Of a stretch of DNA of 64,000 bases, positions 1 through 12,619 are shown one piece after another. Below the pieces are notes generated by a model, which was not told where the DNA came from, ran no database searches, and saw nothing but the letters and a program-made list of their open reading frames with translations. Position 1 is the stretch's first letter. Each line of letters opens with the position of its first letter. Source of the stretch: Austropuccinia psidii (lineage: Eukaryota > Basidiomycota > Pucciniomycetes > Pucciniales > Sphaerophragmiaceae). A program made the position numbers and the translations under genes. The stretch is taken from the NCBI GenBank assembly GCA_023105745.1, contig JALGQZ010000007.1, positions 56,773,569 through 56,837,568 of the forward strand, written 5' to 3'.

Positions 1-1610
1 GTACTCTTGCAAGTCTTTCAAGGTGTAAGGACCAAGAATCAGAACATATGATAATAACATCAATATAAATGATAAGCCATCCTTCAGACAATTCTGTGGG
101 AAAGATGGTATTCATCATTCTTTGATAATGGGATGGAGCATTTTTAATGCCAAATGGCATTCTAAGATACTCATAAATACCACAGTGAGTGATAATTCTA
201 AGTAATTTCTTAGCTTTAAGCGTCAAAACATTTTGATGAAAGCCTTTCAATGCATCCATTGATGTTATATACTTGGCTTTAGACAATTGAGTCAAGGTTT
301 CTTGAATTCTAGGGATTGGATACCTATCTGGAACTGTGTAGGTATTCAATTCTCTGAAATCTCCAACCATTCTTGACTTATCATTATGCCAGGAAATAAT
401 AACAGTTGTTGTTACTTCAACTTCCTCATCATGGCCTACTTTCCTTAGTACACCAAGTTGGATTAACTCTTGGATATGTTTCTCCAAGGCTTCTCTAGCT
501 CTGGGACTGGCTGGATAAACTGGTCTTCTAAGTACTGGAGGATATGGTCTGTCAATATTAAGAGTAATATCAACTTCATGTCCCCTTATAGCACCTAATG
601 ATTCATTATCAGAGGCAAATGCAGTATTGTATGTGTATAACACATTGATAAGTTCATTCCTCATTTTTGGTGACAATGATGGATTAATTTGTGCTTCAAC
701 AAGTTGATTAGATACAAATTCATCTTTATAAGTATCCTTGACAGAAGATACCACAGATATTTGTTTTGGCATATTGGAAGAAGCAAACTTTTGTCTTTTG
801 TTATCCCCAATTGTGAAATATCTGTCTTTATGGTTATTGATGTCAATACCATAAATATTCAAGTAATCATTTCCAAGAATGATGTGCTGAGATGTGCAAT
901 TATCCATTACCACAATCTCAGCTTTCATCCTCACACTTCCTGCTGGGTGTGGAAATACAAGATTAGTGTCTAATATACCCAAGGGGTACATATTGTTACT
1001 GGCACTACTAAATTGCACACCCTCTATTGGTAATAGATGGTTTTTCCATTCAGGAAGTATAATTTGGAAATAATCTTTGTCTACACAAGTGCAAAATGCC
1101 CCTGTATTCAAATTCACTTTGGCTTCAATATCACTCATCAAAACTGATGTTATACAGGATGCTCCAGCAGTGTAACCTTTCCCTCTAGCAGGTTTTGTTT
1201 TACACATTCTTGCATCTTGGATATTTATCAGGTTGCAGCAAGCTTCACTGTACTGTGGCAAGTGGGTATGGACTTCTGTGACCTCAAAGAAAGCCGTAAT
1301 GGTTTCAATGGGATAGTCCTCCACTGGTGTATCCTCAGAGACTGCAGAATCTTGATCAGACTCCTCTTTCTCTTCAGTACACTGAATTTCTTCAATGACT
1401 TGAACTTCATTGATTTTTGTCCTTTTGGTGCAAGTGTTTGCTAAATGTGAAGTACTTCTACATTTATTAAACTTCAAGACAGGTCTTTCTGGTCTTTTAT
1501 CTTCTCTGGGAATCTTTGGGACCATCTTGGATTCCATAGGGATTTTAGTCCAGGTTTTACCAATTCTTGTTCTGGTAAGGATATCTTCCATTGCATTAAT
1601 GTAGTCCTCT
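1..1610 (-). pseudogene. pol: E1 pol: zinc knuckle remnant, protease, start of reverse transcriptase
   Basis: One minus-strand frame appears open from 1610 to the window edge. It begins just after a TAA (at about 1613-1615) that occupies the place of a serine codon in the related element B, so gag and pol were probably one frame before that mutation. In order I read a degenerate CCHC knuckle lacking its first cysteine, an acidic linker, a retropepsin segment reading LNTGAFCTC (about 1100), then the RT with [16 protein letters not shown] and YIDV (about 45-60). The catalytic aspartate of the protease is replaced by asparagine and the YIDD box of the RT by YIDV, so both enzymes should be inactive even apart from the stop. 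The remaining RT, RNase H and integrase lie off the window. Confidence 0.8.
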
Positions 1611-1612
1611 GT

Positions 1613-2479
1613 TTAACAGGGCTCTACACATCTTCTTTTGATAACATGTTCCAGTTCTCCTCCACACTTTTTTAATATTTTCATATTAATCATAGTGTCA
1701 GACATATCTGGGTGTAAAGCAGATAATCTGTCTTTTTGCTTGAAGAACCAAGTAAGTGGTTTATCTTTCTCTGAGTTAAAAATGGCACTTTCAAAAGCAT
1801 TCTCCATTTTAAACCTCCCAGAATTATTGGACCATTTGGTAATCACTTCAGATTTCCACCAAGACCAATCATGTTTCCCATGATCTATCCTAATCTTGTA
1901 ATACCATTTCTTTGCAGTCTTGGTAAACATACAGTGTAGTTTACTAACTATGATTTCATCAGGTATATTAAAGTCTTCCTGCAACATATCAATAGTCCTT
2001 ATGAACTCAATGTGGTTATATTCTCCTTCACCAGAGAATGTTGGCCATTCTTCTAATTTGGGAATATCTTTAACAGAGACAACATTTTCTCCTAAAAGTG
2101 GGGTAAAACTTCCTATAACAGAACGTTTTTCTTCAGTCAAAGGTGTAGAATGGCTTGGCATATGTGGTTCATAATTCTTATGGATTTGTTCTACATTTGC
2201 AATGATCTCATTCTTTAACTTCTGCCTTTCACTGTCACTTTTTGCTAAATGTGTAGCAAATTGATTGGTATTTTCAACTATCTTTAAGACATGGTCTTGT
2301 AGAGTCTTAAATTGAACATTCATTTTAAAAATAGAAAGATATTCCATTTCATCATCCTGAATCTGACATGTACTCTCAATTCTGCTACAAGCATTGATAA
2401 TTGAATCAAATTTGGCATTTGTTAATTCATACCATTCAGTATATTTCTTGTCATGTTTTTTCAAATCATTAATATCCAA
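1613..2479 (-). pseudogene. gag: E1 gag core (retrotransposon Gag domain)
   Basis: An open segment of 288 codons with the features of a Ty3/gypsy capsid: a conserved LEEWPTFSGEGEYNHIEFI entry segment, the central aromatic KWYYKI and WSWWKSE motifs, FKMENAFESAIF, LTWFFKQKDRLSALHP and ILKKCGGELEHVIKRRCVEPC near its end. The same order occurs in the gag of elements A and B. The upstream frame stays open towards 2560 (a predicted coiled-coil, K/N/E-rich). The terminal TAA follows VEPC, where element B continues with a serine and runs into pol, so this is one gag-pol reading frame broken by a nonsense codon. Confidence 0.85.
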
Positions 2480-2544
2480 TGTTATTTTAGTTAACTTTGA
2501 ATCAATTTTACCAATTTCTACATTGATAGCTCTTTGTACATGAT

Positions 2545-3521
2545 CTATTTGCGTGGAAAGGTTCTGTTCATCCTTTCCTGCTTGTTGGCTGTGAATTCCA
2601 TGAGAGTTCTGGCCATGTTGAACACACTGTCCACTGCTGAAGGCTCCAATTTGGGGATCCTGTACCCTTGTGGGTAAGGTCTGTGCCGATTAGCTTTGCC
2701 TTGATGGTTCTTGGGACCTCTCTGCTTCTTCTGAGGGCCTTTTGGGCTTGTCTTTGGACACTTCTGGAGCTGGTTTGTAGCTGGTAGACACCACTGGGGC
2801 TTCTGTCTCCAAAGCTGGAGTCATTTCCAGTTCCTTCTTCTGGTCTATGGATAAAAGACTTTGGTTCTTCAACCAATTCTTTATCTTTTTGACCTTGTCT
2901 TTGAAAGACAGGGGGCTCCATCCTCCTAAGACTTCTATGGTATTCTCCTGACCCAGAAAGCTCTTGATGTGTAAGTAGGAGTTCATGGCCCCCTGCCAAA
3001 GGCTTGGGCATATTTCCCACTCCTCTTCTTTGGCTGCTCTGAACAAGTTTTTGTACTGGCATTGATATATTTCTATTGCTGCCACTTGAAAATGGTTCAG
3101 CCCTGGCAATATAATCATGAATCAGTTCAGGCTCAGAATTCACGTCAAAATCTGTGGGTACAGACCTTGGGGAATGGGGGGCAACTCTGGCATCCTCCAA
3201 ATGTGTCTTTCTTGTGGAAGACTTGGCACTTCTCGATTTGGTCTTGCCTCTTCTTTGTCCACATCCATCTGGTTGGACTGAATAGTTGCTTCCATTTCTG
3301 GTATGCACCATTTTCACGTCAATTTAAAGATAAAAGGTGAAAATATAACATAAAATACACACCTTTTGGTGGTAATTTAGTCTTTTCTGAGTTAAATAAG
3401 GTGCCTCTTTTAGAAATTTGCACCTCAATACTGTCTTCAGATTCTGCTTCTGAAGATTCTGGACTAGTGATATATCTTTTACTGAGTCTGTTTCCAGCTG
3501 CACAGTATTTGATTAAAGACA
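2545..3521 (-). CDS. E1 ORF1, spliced alternate-frame protein (three exons, with one indel)
   Basis: Proposed exons on the minus strand: 3363-3521 (159 nt), 3166-3297 (132 nt) and 2545-3072. The introns are 3298-3362 (GTGTGT...CAG, 65 nt) and 3073-3165 (GTCTGT...TAG, 93 nt). Exon 1 follows a pyrimidine-rich TTTCTAG acceptor. Phases match at every junction, and splicing removes the TGA codons that otherwise interrupt this frame. The product has an acidic first exon (SPESSEAESEDS), SNQMDVD in exon 2, EIYQCQYK over the second junction, then WE, QGAMNS, GWSPLS and KKIK motifs and a C-terminus VFNMARTLMEF...FPRK-stop. A stop and frameshift near 2690 break exon 3 in this copy. The start codon must lie in an upstream exon that I cannot place. 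Exon lengths, phases and residues parallel those in element B. Confidence 0.5.
2568..3311 (-). CDS. gag: E1 gag N-terminal extension (frame a)
   Basis: Open frame starting at ATG 3311-3309 and running to 2568. Its start region resembles the N-terminus of gag in A and B (T-R-x-G-S-x-Y-S-x-Q-x-D-G, later SEPEL and PVQ). It leaves the frame of the gag core because of an indel near 2690-2710: after that point the original frame continues as the gag core and this ORF runs on in a third frame to a stop. The same DNA also carries ORF1 in another frame (see 2545-3521), which is better conserved between families. The protein is low-complexity and I see no enzymatic motif. Whether this frame is used as the true start of Gag is uncertain. 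Confidence 0.5.
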   Translation of the reverse strand: MVHTRNGSNYSVQPDGCGQRRGKTKSRSAKSSTRKTHLEDARVAPHSPRSVPTDFDVNSEPELIHDYIARAEPFSSGSNRNISMPVQKLVQSSQRRGVGNMPKPLAGGHELLLTHQELSGSGEYHRSLRRMEPPVFQRQGQKDKELVEEPKSFIHRPEEGTGNDSSFGDRSPSGVYQLQTSSRSVQRQAQKALRRSREVPRTIKAKLIGTDLTHKGTGSPNWSLQQWTVCSTWPELSWNSQPTSRKG

Positions 3522-3876
3522 CTAGAAATAATTATAAAAGAGAAAAAAAATTATTTTTTATACTTTTTAAAATATTTTTAAAGATTTTTTATAAGTTTTA
3601 TATTCTTTTTTTTTAAGAAAAAAAATTAAAATTTAAGATTTTGAATGAAAATTAATTCAGAGTAACTCAAAGAATAATTTTATAAGTTTTTTGATGTGAA
3701 AAAGCCACATGTAAAAACAGTATAAAATTAAACCAAATTCCTCAATGAAAATTCTTCCAAAACAATTTCAAAAATGAGAATTATTTTAACTTTAAAATGA
3801 AAAAAAAAATTAAATCAATATATTTTAGAACTTAAAAATATATCAATTAAGGGTACAAGGTTCAAAAAACAGGGCC

Positions 3877-3990
3877 AGGCCGCCAAATGTAAGATTTGGT
3901 AGGTATGGTGTTTTTTTAGAACGCAAAAATGAAGTCTGAAATATGATTAAAGCCAAGTCTATGGATATAATCATGGCAAGCCCCCTTATG
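3877..3990 (-). other. Two LTR-end/primer-binding-site modules in series
   Basis: On the minus strand the sequence AAATCTTACA, which ends the LTR, occurs twice 102 bases apart. One copy is followed by TAAGGGGGCTTGCCATGAT and the other by TTTGGCGGCCTGGCC. The second matches the PBS region of elements A and B (TTTGGGGGCCTGGCC). Only one PBS is expected, so this is a duplication, a template-switch product or the scar of a nested insertion. Confidence 0.6.
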
Positions 3991-5899
3991 TAAGATTTGT
4001 CTATGAAACTGATGATAATATTACTATTAATCAGCAGTACTATGACTGTTCTTATGAAATATAATAACAAAATGTTATTATAACCACAATTAAATAATTA
4101 AAGAATTATTTTTTCACGTGTTCAACACTACTAGTGATTTTAACAGTGAGTAAGTAATTTTCTACAAGAATCAATTCCAAGAAGATTTTAATAATAAACC
4201 TTCTTTTATTAAAATAATAAAATTATTTTAATATGTAATTATCTTTTGCAAGAATAATTATAATGGCAATTCTTGCAGAAAACTAATTTTAGAGAAAAAA
4301 CTTAAGAATTAAAAATAAATCACTCACTAATATTCCAAAGAACTTATTGAAAGATAAGATAGAGAGATTTGACGTAGAATTGCGGATTTTAAGGATCAGA
4401 ATGAATTTATAACAGTATTACAACAATATATAGTTGGATTCTATGATTTCACGTCTTTCTGATTGATTCTGAAAGATTTAAAACACTTAAGAATAGCTAT
4501 AACTAATACTTACTTGTTGGTAATAATGGTTTAAATGATAATAAGATGATGATGATCTGGAAAAAACAGAAAGAAGAGGCCTCTTTTAAGTCAACAACAG
4601 CTCACAGAGGCATGCCATAGAGCAAACTGAAAACCCGGTGAGTGAAAAAACAATAAACCCTTTTTGATTATTGATTGCATCATCTGTTGTCACGTAAGAT
4701 TATCATAATTACTTATGTGATGCTTTTACATGACTACCAACCCCAATATGGTTAAGAATAAAAGGAGTAACATCTGTAAATCTTCTTTTATTCCAAACTA
4801 ATCATTTATTTCTCAAACTTATCAATGTTATTGCCAATTTCATCACAGGTTGTAATTACTGTAAATTTTTGAAGATTCAGTATTTCACGTAGAATAGTCA
4901 AAAATGGACTATAAGTAAAACTTTTAATTTTACTAGTAAAGCTGTGATTTGTTTTTTGGTTGTACCATAGGTAATAAAGCTCTCCACCGGTCCTGAAAGT
5001 TTCAGAAAGATTCATTAATAATTGTAGTTTGAATGAATTTTTGAAGTTTTTACCTCATTTCTATGTAGAATTGCAAATATCAGTGTTTAACTGGTTGCTA
5101 TGAGGAAAATCAATGGATACAAGTCCAAAAAGGGTTTTAATTACTTTTTTGGGGTTTATCCATGGAAAATCATTAAGAATTGACATGGTTACAGGAGTCT
5201 AAGTAGCTTTTTACCTCCTTGGCACGTCAAAAGAGCAGGTTATTTGCTATTTTCTTAAGATTTACAGTAGTTGTAACATGGTAACTAAGTTCCCAAAAGG
5301 TTTTAGCTTACCAATTAGGCCAAGATCAGCCATGGATCCAAGCTTTGGAGCTGTCCATGCCTCTGAGGCCTCAGAAGTTGGGTACCCTGGCTCTCTTTGA
5401 TGTCTTTTGTCCCCCTTGCTTATTTTTTACATCAAAATAGAAATTTAAGCTTAAAGTGAGATATCCACTATGGGTGTACCAAAAGTCCATTCAAGAATAC
5501 CATGATATTAAGTGCTCAAAACATGCATAACAATATTCTTAGTGTATATGTAACATGGGATTTCTCACATTCCCATTATTTTGGCGTGAAATTAAGAAAA
5601 ACAAAAATTTTATGGATCTTTTATGTGGTATTGAAGTATTTTCCATTTTACCACCTCAAAGAGTTAATTTGAGCTTATTCACTCTATGGAGCTACCCTAG
5701 GTGAATTTTTGTGTAGAATCCAAATCTGGCCTTAAATCCATGTATTTACTTACTCAATAAAAAGTTATTCATCTTTTCTGAAATCAAAATTGATGAATTT
5801 TGGATATATTCATGACTTATGAGCTATGCATAATTCAAAATTTCTTTTTAAGATAATTGTGGCCTATTTGGGTATGTAAAATATACCTCAAGGCTCACA
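3989..5899 (-). repeat. LTR of family LTR-B (5' LTR of E1)
   Basis: On the + strand the repeat starts TGTAAGATTTG and ends GGCTCACA, i.e. TGTGAGCC...CTTACA on the element's own strand, about 1.9 kb. Boundaries come from alignment by eye with the solo copy at 52259-54164, which shares both ends and the interior (for example the tracts near 4590-4620 and 5330-5400). Further partial copies lie at 59501, 60882 (inverted) and 62403. The ends of LTR-B and of the LTRs of A and B are alike (TGTGAGCCTT...CTTACA), which fits related integrases. Confidence 0.8.
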
Positions 5900-8800
5900 A
5901 CTCATTATTAGTAGTATTTGATTTTTTCCAATTTTATAAGTGATGAACTTTATCTTGGGGACTTTCATTTCCCCTTTTAAGAGCTCATACATTTCCAAAA
6001 ATATGACACAATATTTTTAAGTCAGATTTAAATATGATTCATTCAGTTGAGAGGAAAATATCCCATTCACCTACAATATATATACGAGGATTAATCAAAT
6101 TTTTCAATGATAGATATGATATAAAATCCTAAAAAGTATTAATCGCTTGAGCTAACATCAGCCAATAATACTAATAATCTATAAAACTTATGTGATTTTA
6201 ATAATTAATTCAATGATTCAGTAAATATTTATAATATAAATTCATTTGAAACTATTTCTCCAATATTAAACATTCTCCAAAATACCCTGATGTCTTCAAA
6301 TCTCTTGTAAAAAGATTTATATAAATTAAGAGAAAACAATAATGTTTTTTGAATAGTCTAATCAATCTTATTATTAGCTTTGTTTTTTTCAGTTTCAAAT
6401 GAAAATGACTGCAAATTATTTTAAACCCCTTGTAAAAAAAGCTCGGATTATCTCAAACTTAAAATCTACCTCCCAAGGCGGCCATCAATAATGAGATTAC
6501 TTTTGAAAATATCTGGAATATTTTATAAAAACATAAAAACAAACAAATTGAGCTTAAAGGTAACCAATTAATCACTTATTTTCAGGCTCAATATTCAAAT
6601 ATACCAAATATCATCTAATATTAGTAAGAAGTTTTAATAAGTAACATATAACCAAGCCAGATAAAAACCTCTTATCAAAATCTCAGAAATGATAAAGATG
6701 GGAAATAATTCAAAAAGAAAGATATTCACCAGCCTCTCAATTTCCACTTGATTAATGTGGATTTTTAACGGATCATTTAGACTAATGATCAATTCATTTT
6801 TGATAAAATTATCACTTTTGTGGATATAGTTTGATTTTATAGAAAATAAAATCACTATTTATTTACACAGAATATAAAAACTAGACTATAGATTATATTG
6901 AATTATACAACCAGAATTCTAAAGGATTTAAATTTTCCTCTATATTGAGATTCTTATATTAGATTATTCTTTTAGTATTCTGCTGCTCAGGAAAATCTTA
7001 ATGATCAATAATACTCAAAAGCTGAGTAAAATGTTTCTTAAGGTTATACATCTAGCTCCCAAATTCAAAAATAACTGTACCCATTACACATTATTGATTT
7101 AATTTTGCATTTCTCTCAGTAAAGACCAAAGCCCTTTCAAAATTTGAGCTTAATCTTTCATATAGAGTTATGTTTGTGAAAGATAATATTCAATATTTTG
7201 GCTCTCCTTAAGTTGGGACAGAAATTCATTCAAGATCTGGTGCAATATGAGAGAAATTTGATATCATTAACTTTGAAGAAATTATTGAGCTTTTCATTGG
7301 AAATTAACGCTATATTTGTGACTTGAATATTCTTATTTAATTTAAAATTGTTTAATAAGCCTAAGAATTCATGATTCAAGGGCCCAAAATCACTTGATAA
7401 AAAAACTATACCAAGATTGAGTCTCTACATTCAAATTAGTGAGAAATACCTCCCTATTGGATTAATATTTTCAGTGAAGCCCCCTTTCTCTATTCCATGA
7501 ATCTTTCAACTCATTTTTTTTCTTTTCCTTTCGAAAATGATATAAATCTTCCATCTCTGAGTAAAATTATTGTTAGGAATAAATTTTCTTGAATAATCAC
7601 CAAAGAATTTCTAAGCTCCTTTTGGACTGTAATCATCATTAATTTTTTTGTTTTACTCTTCCAAAAAGGAAAGGATAAGGCAATCATATCATAATATGAG
7701 TGCTTTGATGACCCTTAAGATAAAATAAATCTTTCAGAGTTGTGCAATATTCCAATCTGAGCTGATAAACTCAAAGATAATTCGATAAAAAAATAGAATT
7801 TCTCAAGATTTTTGAGTTCAAGTACTTTTAAATAAGAATTATTGTGTGGGCATATCATGTTTGTTTCTTATTTTGATAATTTCTATCCATAAATTTTGTA
7901 TTTAAAAAGAAAAAAATGGGATTTTGTACCAGGAAATATCAGTTTCCTGTAGCTGAAATCTTACAGACAATTAGGAGGGGAACTTTCAAAATACCAAAAA
8001 CTACACTTTGTATTAGGTTAAAAGAAATAAATATTTGTAATTTGGGATATTAAATATTGAGAATTCCCAATTTCCATTTTCAGGAATCTTATTATTTATT
8101 TTTATCACCTTATTGTAAAAAGAACTTGTATTTCAAACTATTGTGATGCTAATATAGAGCTTCAAATTATATTTTGTTAAGAATTTACGTATAGTCAATT
8201 TGAATTTGGATTTTAATGAAGCTGAATGTGAGTATACTTAATAAAACCCTACTTCTTTTATTTTTTGAAAAAAAATATTTTTCTATTCATTTTCTGTTCT
8301 GATAGACTCTTCCAAACTAAATGCTTCTATTTGTATTAATTTTTTTCTTTTTATCAGTTATATGGATTGATTTTAATATTGTTTTTCAAAAAATTGCATG
8401 CCTTTTCTTTGAAACATAATTTTAAATAAATACAGATTTGAGGAATATCAAAAACAGGAATTATTTAAACACAATTTTCTTTTGAAACCCAATATTTTTA
8501 GCTGCATGAATTGTTAAAGCATAATGAATACCAAAAAAATACTATTTCACTCAGAATTGACATAATTAATAAAATTCTGTTGGATAGGAATAATAATGAT
8601 GAGAAATCAATAAAGTATTTTTTTCTAAAGTCATATAACCAAATTTGTGATTATTTAATGAATTAATATAAGTTGTCTAATATCAAAGAGCTTCGACAAA
8701 ACTAGCAAAAAAACAAGATTAATTTTAATCAAAAACCCATTATTTCATTCATCTCAGACATGGGTTAAGGTTCTCAAAAAGCTGCTGTTTGAGAGAGTTT

Positions 8801-9474
8801 CGTATATTTGATCAAGATATAAATAAAAAAATTTGAATAAAAATTAAAAAAAATCAAACTGTACAAGACCTAGTTTTAAGTTTAAAATAAAAATGACACA
8901 CCTGTAGACTTCCTAATCTTTCTGATCAATTAATGAGAATAAATTCCTAGAATGATGAGAAGTAACATTAGTGGAGTCTTGTCCCGAATAAATAAAGTCG
9001 ATATAACATTGTTTTACTGATTATTACTTTTCCATATCTTATTAATTTTAAACCAATGAAGATTAAAAATAATAAAGCATATCAATTTTTAAGATTTTTA
9101 TTTGAAAAAATATTCAAGAAATTTGAATGAGGTAAATAAACTACTTTCAAATTCATTCAAACCCATTTATTCAGGTTATTCCTTTCATTAAATCTACTAT
9201 ATCCCAAAATATGATTGATTGTTTCATTGAAGAACTTTAAACAAAGCACTATATTCATTTTCAAAATAGTTGAGAGTTGGAAACTGTTCCTCTTACCTAT
9301 TGAAAGAAGTCATTTAATTTTTTTTAAAAAAAAGAAAAGAAATTTTCAACTTCTAATAATTATTTATGAAGGAATTTATTTATACGTATTTTATATTTAC
9401 ATTCTTTATTTGCTGATTTCTTTATAATTATTTTATTTCTCCTTTCAGAAAAATCATCATCTCAGCCAGTAATC
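5900..9474. other. AT-rich stretch without recognisable genes
   Basis: About 3.6 kb of A/T-rich sequence dense in stop codons in all frames; the longest open frames are about 70 codons and show no motif I know. I find no terminal repeats and no resemblance to the other elements in the window. It may be old, mutated transposon sequence, but nothing proves that. Confidence 0.5.
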
Positions 9475-9524
9475 ACCATGAGCAAAGTTGCTACACCTGA
9501 CAGTAGGTGTTGCATTTGGAATTT
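9475..9524 (+). repeat. Left arm of a 50-base inverted repeat (partner at 13406-13456)
   Basis: The segment contains GCTACACCTGACAGTAG followed by TGTTGCATTTGGAA. Its reverse complement occurs about 4 kb away with roughly 45 of 50 positions matching by eye. The flanks diverge quickly. It could be the terminal or subterminal part of a large DNA transposon, or two independent insertions of a short element in opposite orientation. Confidence 0.65.
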
Positions 9525-12456
9525 GAAATGGGAGATAGATTGTATTCTTGTTGGACATAGGTAGTAATCCCAATTTATAAATAGAAGTTTTACAAGAACT
9601 TTAAGACACATATGCAATCCACAGATTCTCAATTGATTTGGCTTAAAATAAGTGTTTGGTCAGGCTTGTTAAAGCTCAATAATTCAACAGTATTTGATTA
9701 AAATAATTATCCTTATATCCCCCTTTTTAAATCATTTTTCATAAATTTTTATCATTTCATTTACAAAAAATTTAACCTCTGGCAATTTTGTGATAGATTT
9801 TTACATATATATTAAGCTTTCAACATAACCTTTCTTTCAAGATAGCTTTTGGTAGCCCATAGATCAATAATATTGAAATTTGAGCTTCTTGGCCTTCCAA
9901 GAATCTTATAATCAATGATAAAATGTCTTCGGAAATTTGGGGCTTTCTGAAAATATAAATATCATGAAAAATATACCATACCATTTGATTGTTTTCCTTT
10001 ATGAAAATATTAATTTTGTGAGACATTATATACCTTATTTTTTCTTTCTTTTGGGCTTAAAATTTTGATTAAAATTGGGAAAAGCTGTGGATCTTTATGT
10101 TAAAAAGTCATTTTAAGGAGAGGAAAATCAAAATTTAGTATTTGTTTAAATGATATAACCCCTATTTTGGAACATAAAATGATCTGAAGGACATCATTCC
10201 ACTTAGAGCTAGATGAAATAAATATTCAAAGTACAATATTGGGCTTTGGCTTTAGAACTGGGAAATTTCGTATTATACTGTTCCATGGTTTAAGCCAAAA
10301 ACTATTCTAATACTCTATAAAACACATGGCTTAATAACATCATTTTACTTACTCATAAAAATAGTACCATAGTATTCTTAACTTTTGTGAAGCGCTAGAT
10401 TTTTTTTCTTAATACGAATTTGTATTTAGCTTTTAAATTTCTGTGGAAAGATTATTAATTCCTAAATAATTATCTTTATCTAATGTGATTCTAGAATATG
10501 TGAAAGACTAATATCATTTGAGTTATTATTGTGAGAGAATTAGAAGAAGAGATGTATCAAGAAATTGAATCAAGCTTAAAGCATGCATTTTTTTCAAAAT
10601 TTTAGGAAAGGTAGTCTTCATCTATCAATATGGCCAAACAGTGTTTTCATCAATTATCAAATTATATTAAAGCAATTCCTTAATAAAGCTTTCCGAATTA
10701 TCTTTTTTTATTGTGTTCACTTGTGTTCACTCTATTCTATATATTTTTAAAGCTTAAATTCAATAAAATTAATCTGTAATAAATTTGTAATGATTAGTAT
10801 ATATAGAGAGCTCTCCACGCAAGAAAGAAACCAAAATTTCAAATTAGCTTGAAAATTTGATAAATCTTATCATTTTGAAATATCTTTTTGAATTTGTATA
10901 TACTACATAATTAAAAGATAAGATTATCAGGAGTAATTCAGAAAATAGTTTTTCAATTTTTCTACATTGAAGTTTCCTCAAACCTATGCAGGTCACCTTT
11001 TTATTCTATTATCAATCATTGACTCCAAACAGATACATTAGTTAAATATCCGATTAAAATAATCAAAAATTACCTACATACTAATATCTGAGAAAGACTC
11101 ATTTAGCTTTTTTTAAAAATAATAAGACCCCTAAATAATATTAAGTAAAAATCACCCATATAAATAGGTTCTTTTAACAAGTCTATTTCCCAAAATATAT
11201 CTATAAAAGTCTTGTGAGCTTTCCGAATTAATTATTACATCAATAATCTCATAAAGTGAAGAATAATTATCAATTGATAATAATAATCTGCTCATAGGTT
11301 TATGCTAAAAATTTCTATATGCAGCTCTTTCAAGTGCTTTCAAAAGATACTATGAGAGAATATCTTGTTTTTCTTTGGTAGTTCTCCTTAAATAATGGCT
11401 AAAGTATTGATTAAATTCACATTGAAAAATTTGAGTCCACAGAAATAAGCTGTATCCTTTGGGAAATTGAGCTTGAAGTGGAATAAATATCATTTCAGAG
11501 CCATTTCCAATCAGGATACAAAATTGTCTGAACCATCATTCAGGTGTTGACTTTAATTATCAAAAAGTTCTCAATAAATTCACCTAGTAAATCTCAATTT
11601 TTGATAGAAGCTTTTGAAATGTGTCTTTTCAGGAATTTTCAAAAGCATATTTCAATTTTTTCTACAAATAATGGTCCAATTTTAAAAACAAATAATGAAT
11701 AATATTTGTTTATCAATAATGATAGGAAAACAATCTAAAAATATATCTCTTTGAAATTCAGGCAAAAGTCCCCTGAGCCTCAAAAAAACAAAGCAGTATA
11801 ATAAATCTAAATCTTATCAATATTTGAAGATGCTTTCAGGGAAATGAAGCTTTCATAATTCTACATTATCCTATGATATAGTGGAAGATATATTTCAGAT
11901 CTTTAGTGAGCTTGCCCTGGATTCATGGAAGAATTTAGATGATCCCCATTATTGGTTAGTTCTATCAGTATTTGACAGTGAACTAACAAACTTTTATTTT
12001 TCTTTCCAACATTTTTCTATAACATGAATACTCTTAAATTTGATTGTTAAGAGAAAAATAGAAACACAAACCCCACAAAGAATATCTCAAAAAATTCTTT
12101 TTTAGAAAATATTTCAAATAGAATGACAGAAATTTCTCAAAAAATGAAGGATAAATTTTTTTATGAATATTTTTTCTGAATTTGTTGTTATTATTATAAA
12201 AATCAAGCTTTTTTTCTATATTTTCTGAATAAATGTAATAGGAAGAATTATTTTTCTTCTAGTCTAAATCAATTTATATATATATGTAAATATATATTTA
12301 ATTTTTTGGATTCTTTTACCAATTTTTTGTGGTGATGTATTATTCTAATTATTTTACAACTTTTTGTTTTTTGGTGGGTTTTTTTAAATTTTCCTGAGTT
12401 CCTTTTCCATATTTTTTATTTCCTTTAATTTCAATTTTATATTTTGGTTTTCATTT
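9525..12456. other. AT-rich stretch without recognisable genes
   Basis: No open frame longer than about 70 codons and no motif I recognise on either strand. One short phrase, GCTTTCCGAATTA, appears twice (about 10689 and 11219). Otherwise I see nothing beyond A/T-rich simple-sequence tracts. Confidence 0.5.
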
Positions 12457-12619
12457 GAAATTACAGTAGCACGAATTTTGAGGCCTGCTACTGTAAAAGT
12501 AGTTACAAGTCACCGATTTGTTACAGTACAGGCCCTGTAATGGTTCCTACTGTAAATTTGTTGATGATTGTTGAAAAATCTACAGTAGTAGAACTCACAG
12601 GCCCTGTACTGTAGTTTCC
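12457..12619. mobile_element. MITE-like element with TACAGTA inverted repeats
   Basis: A compact block of about 163 bases, much richer in G and C than its surroundings. Its ends form an inverted repeat: GAAATTACAGTA on the left, and GGAAACTACAGTA as the reverse complement of the right end. Inside, the word TACAGTA/TACTGTA recurs about seven times in both orientations, together with two copies of ACAGGCCCTGT. The octamer TTTCATTT flanks it on both sides (12449-12456 and 12620-12627), as expected for an 8-bp hAT-type target duplication. It has no coding capacity. Confidence 0.6.

Larger units (their letters stand above)
1..5899 (-). mobile_element. Ty3/gypsy (chromovirus-like) retrotransposon E1, 5' part only
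   Basis: Minus-strand LTR element cut by the left window edge. Reading leftwards from the right, it has an LTR (3989-5899), a primer-binding-like region, an alternate-frame ORF1, gag and pol as far as the reverse transcriptase. Protein order and motifs match elements A and B further along, but the sequence is clearly diverged from them, so this is a second family. The 3' half and the other LTR lie outside the window, so no target duplication can be tested. The 102-base stretch between internal region and LTR is abnormal: it carries two LTR-end/PBS modules in series. Confidence 0.85.
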
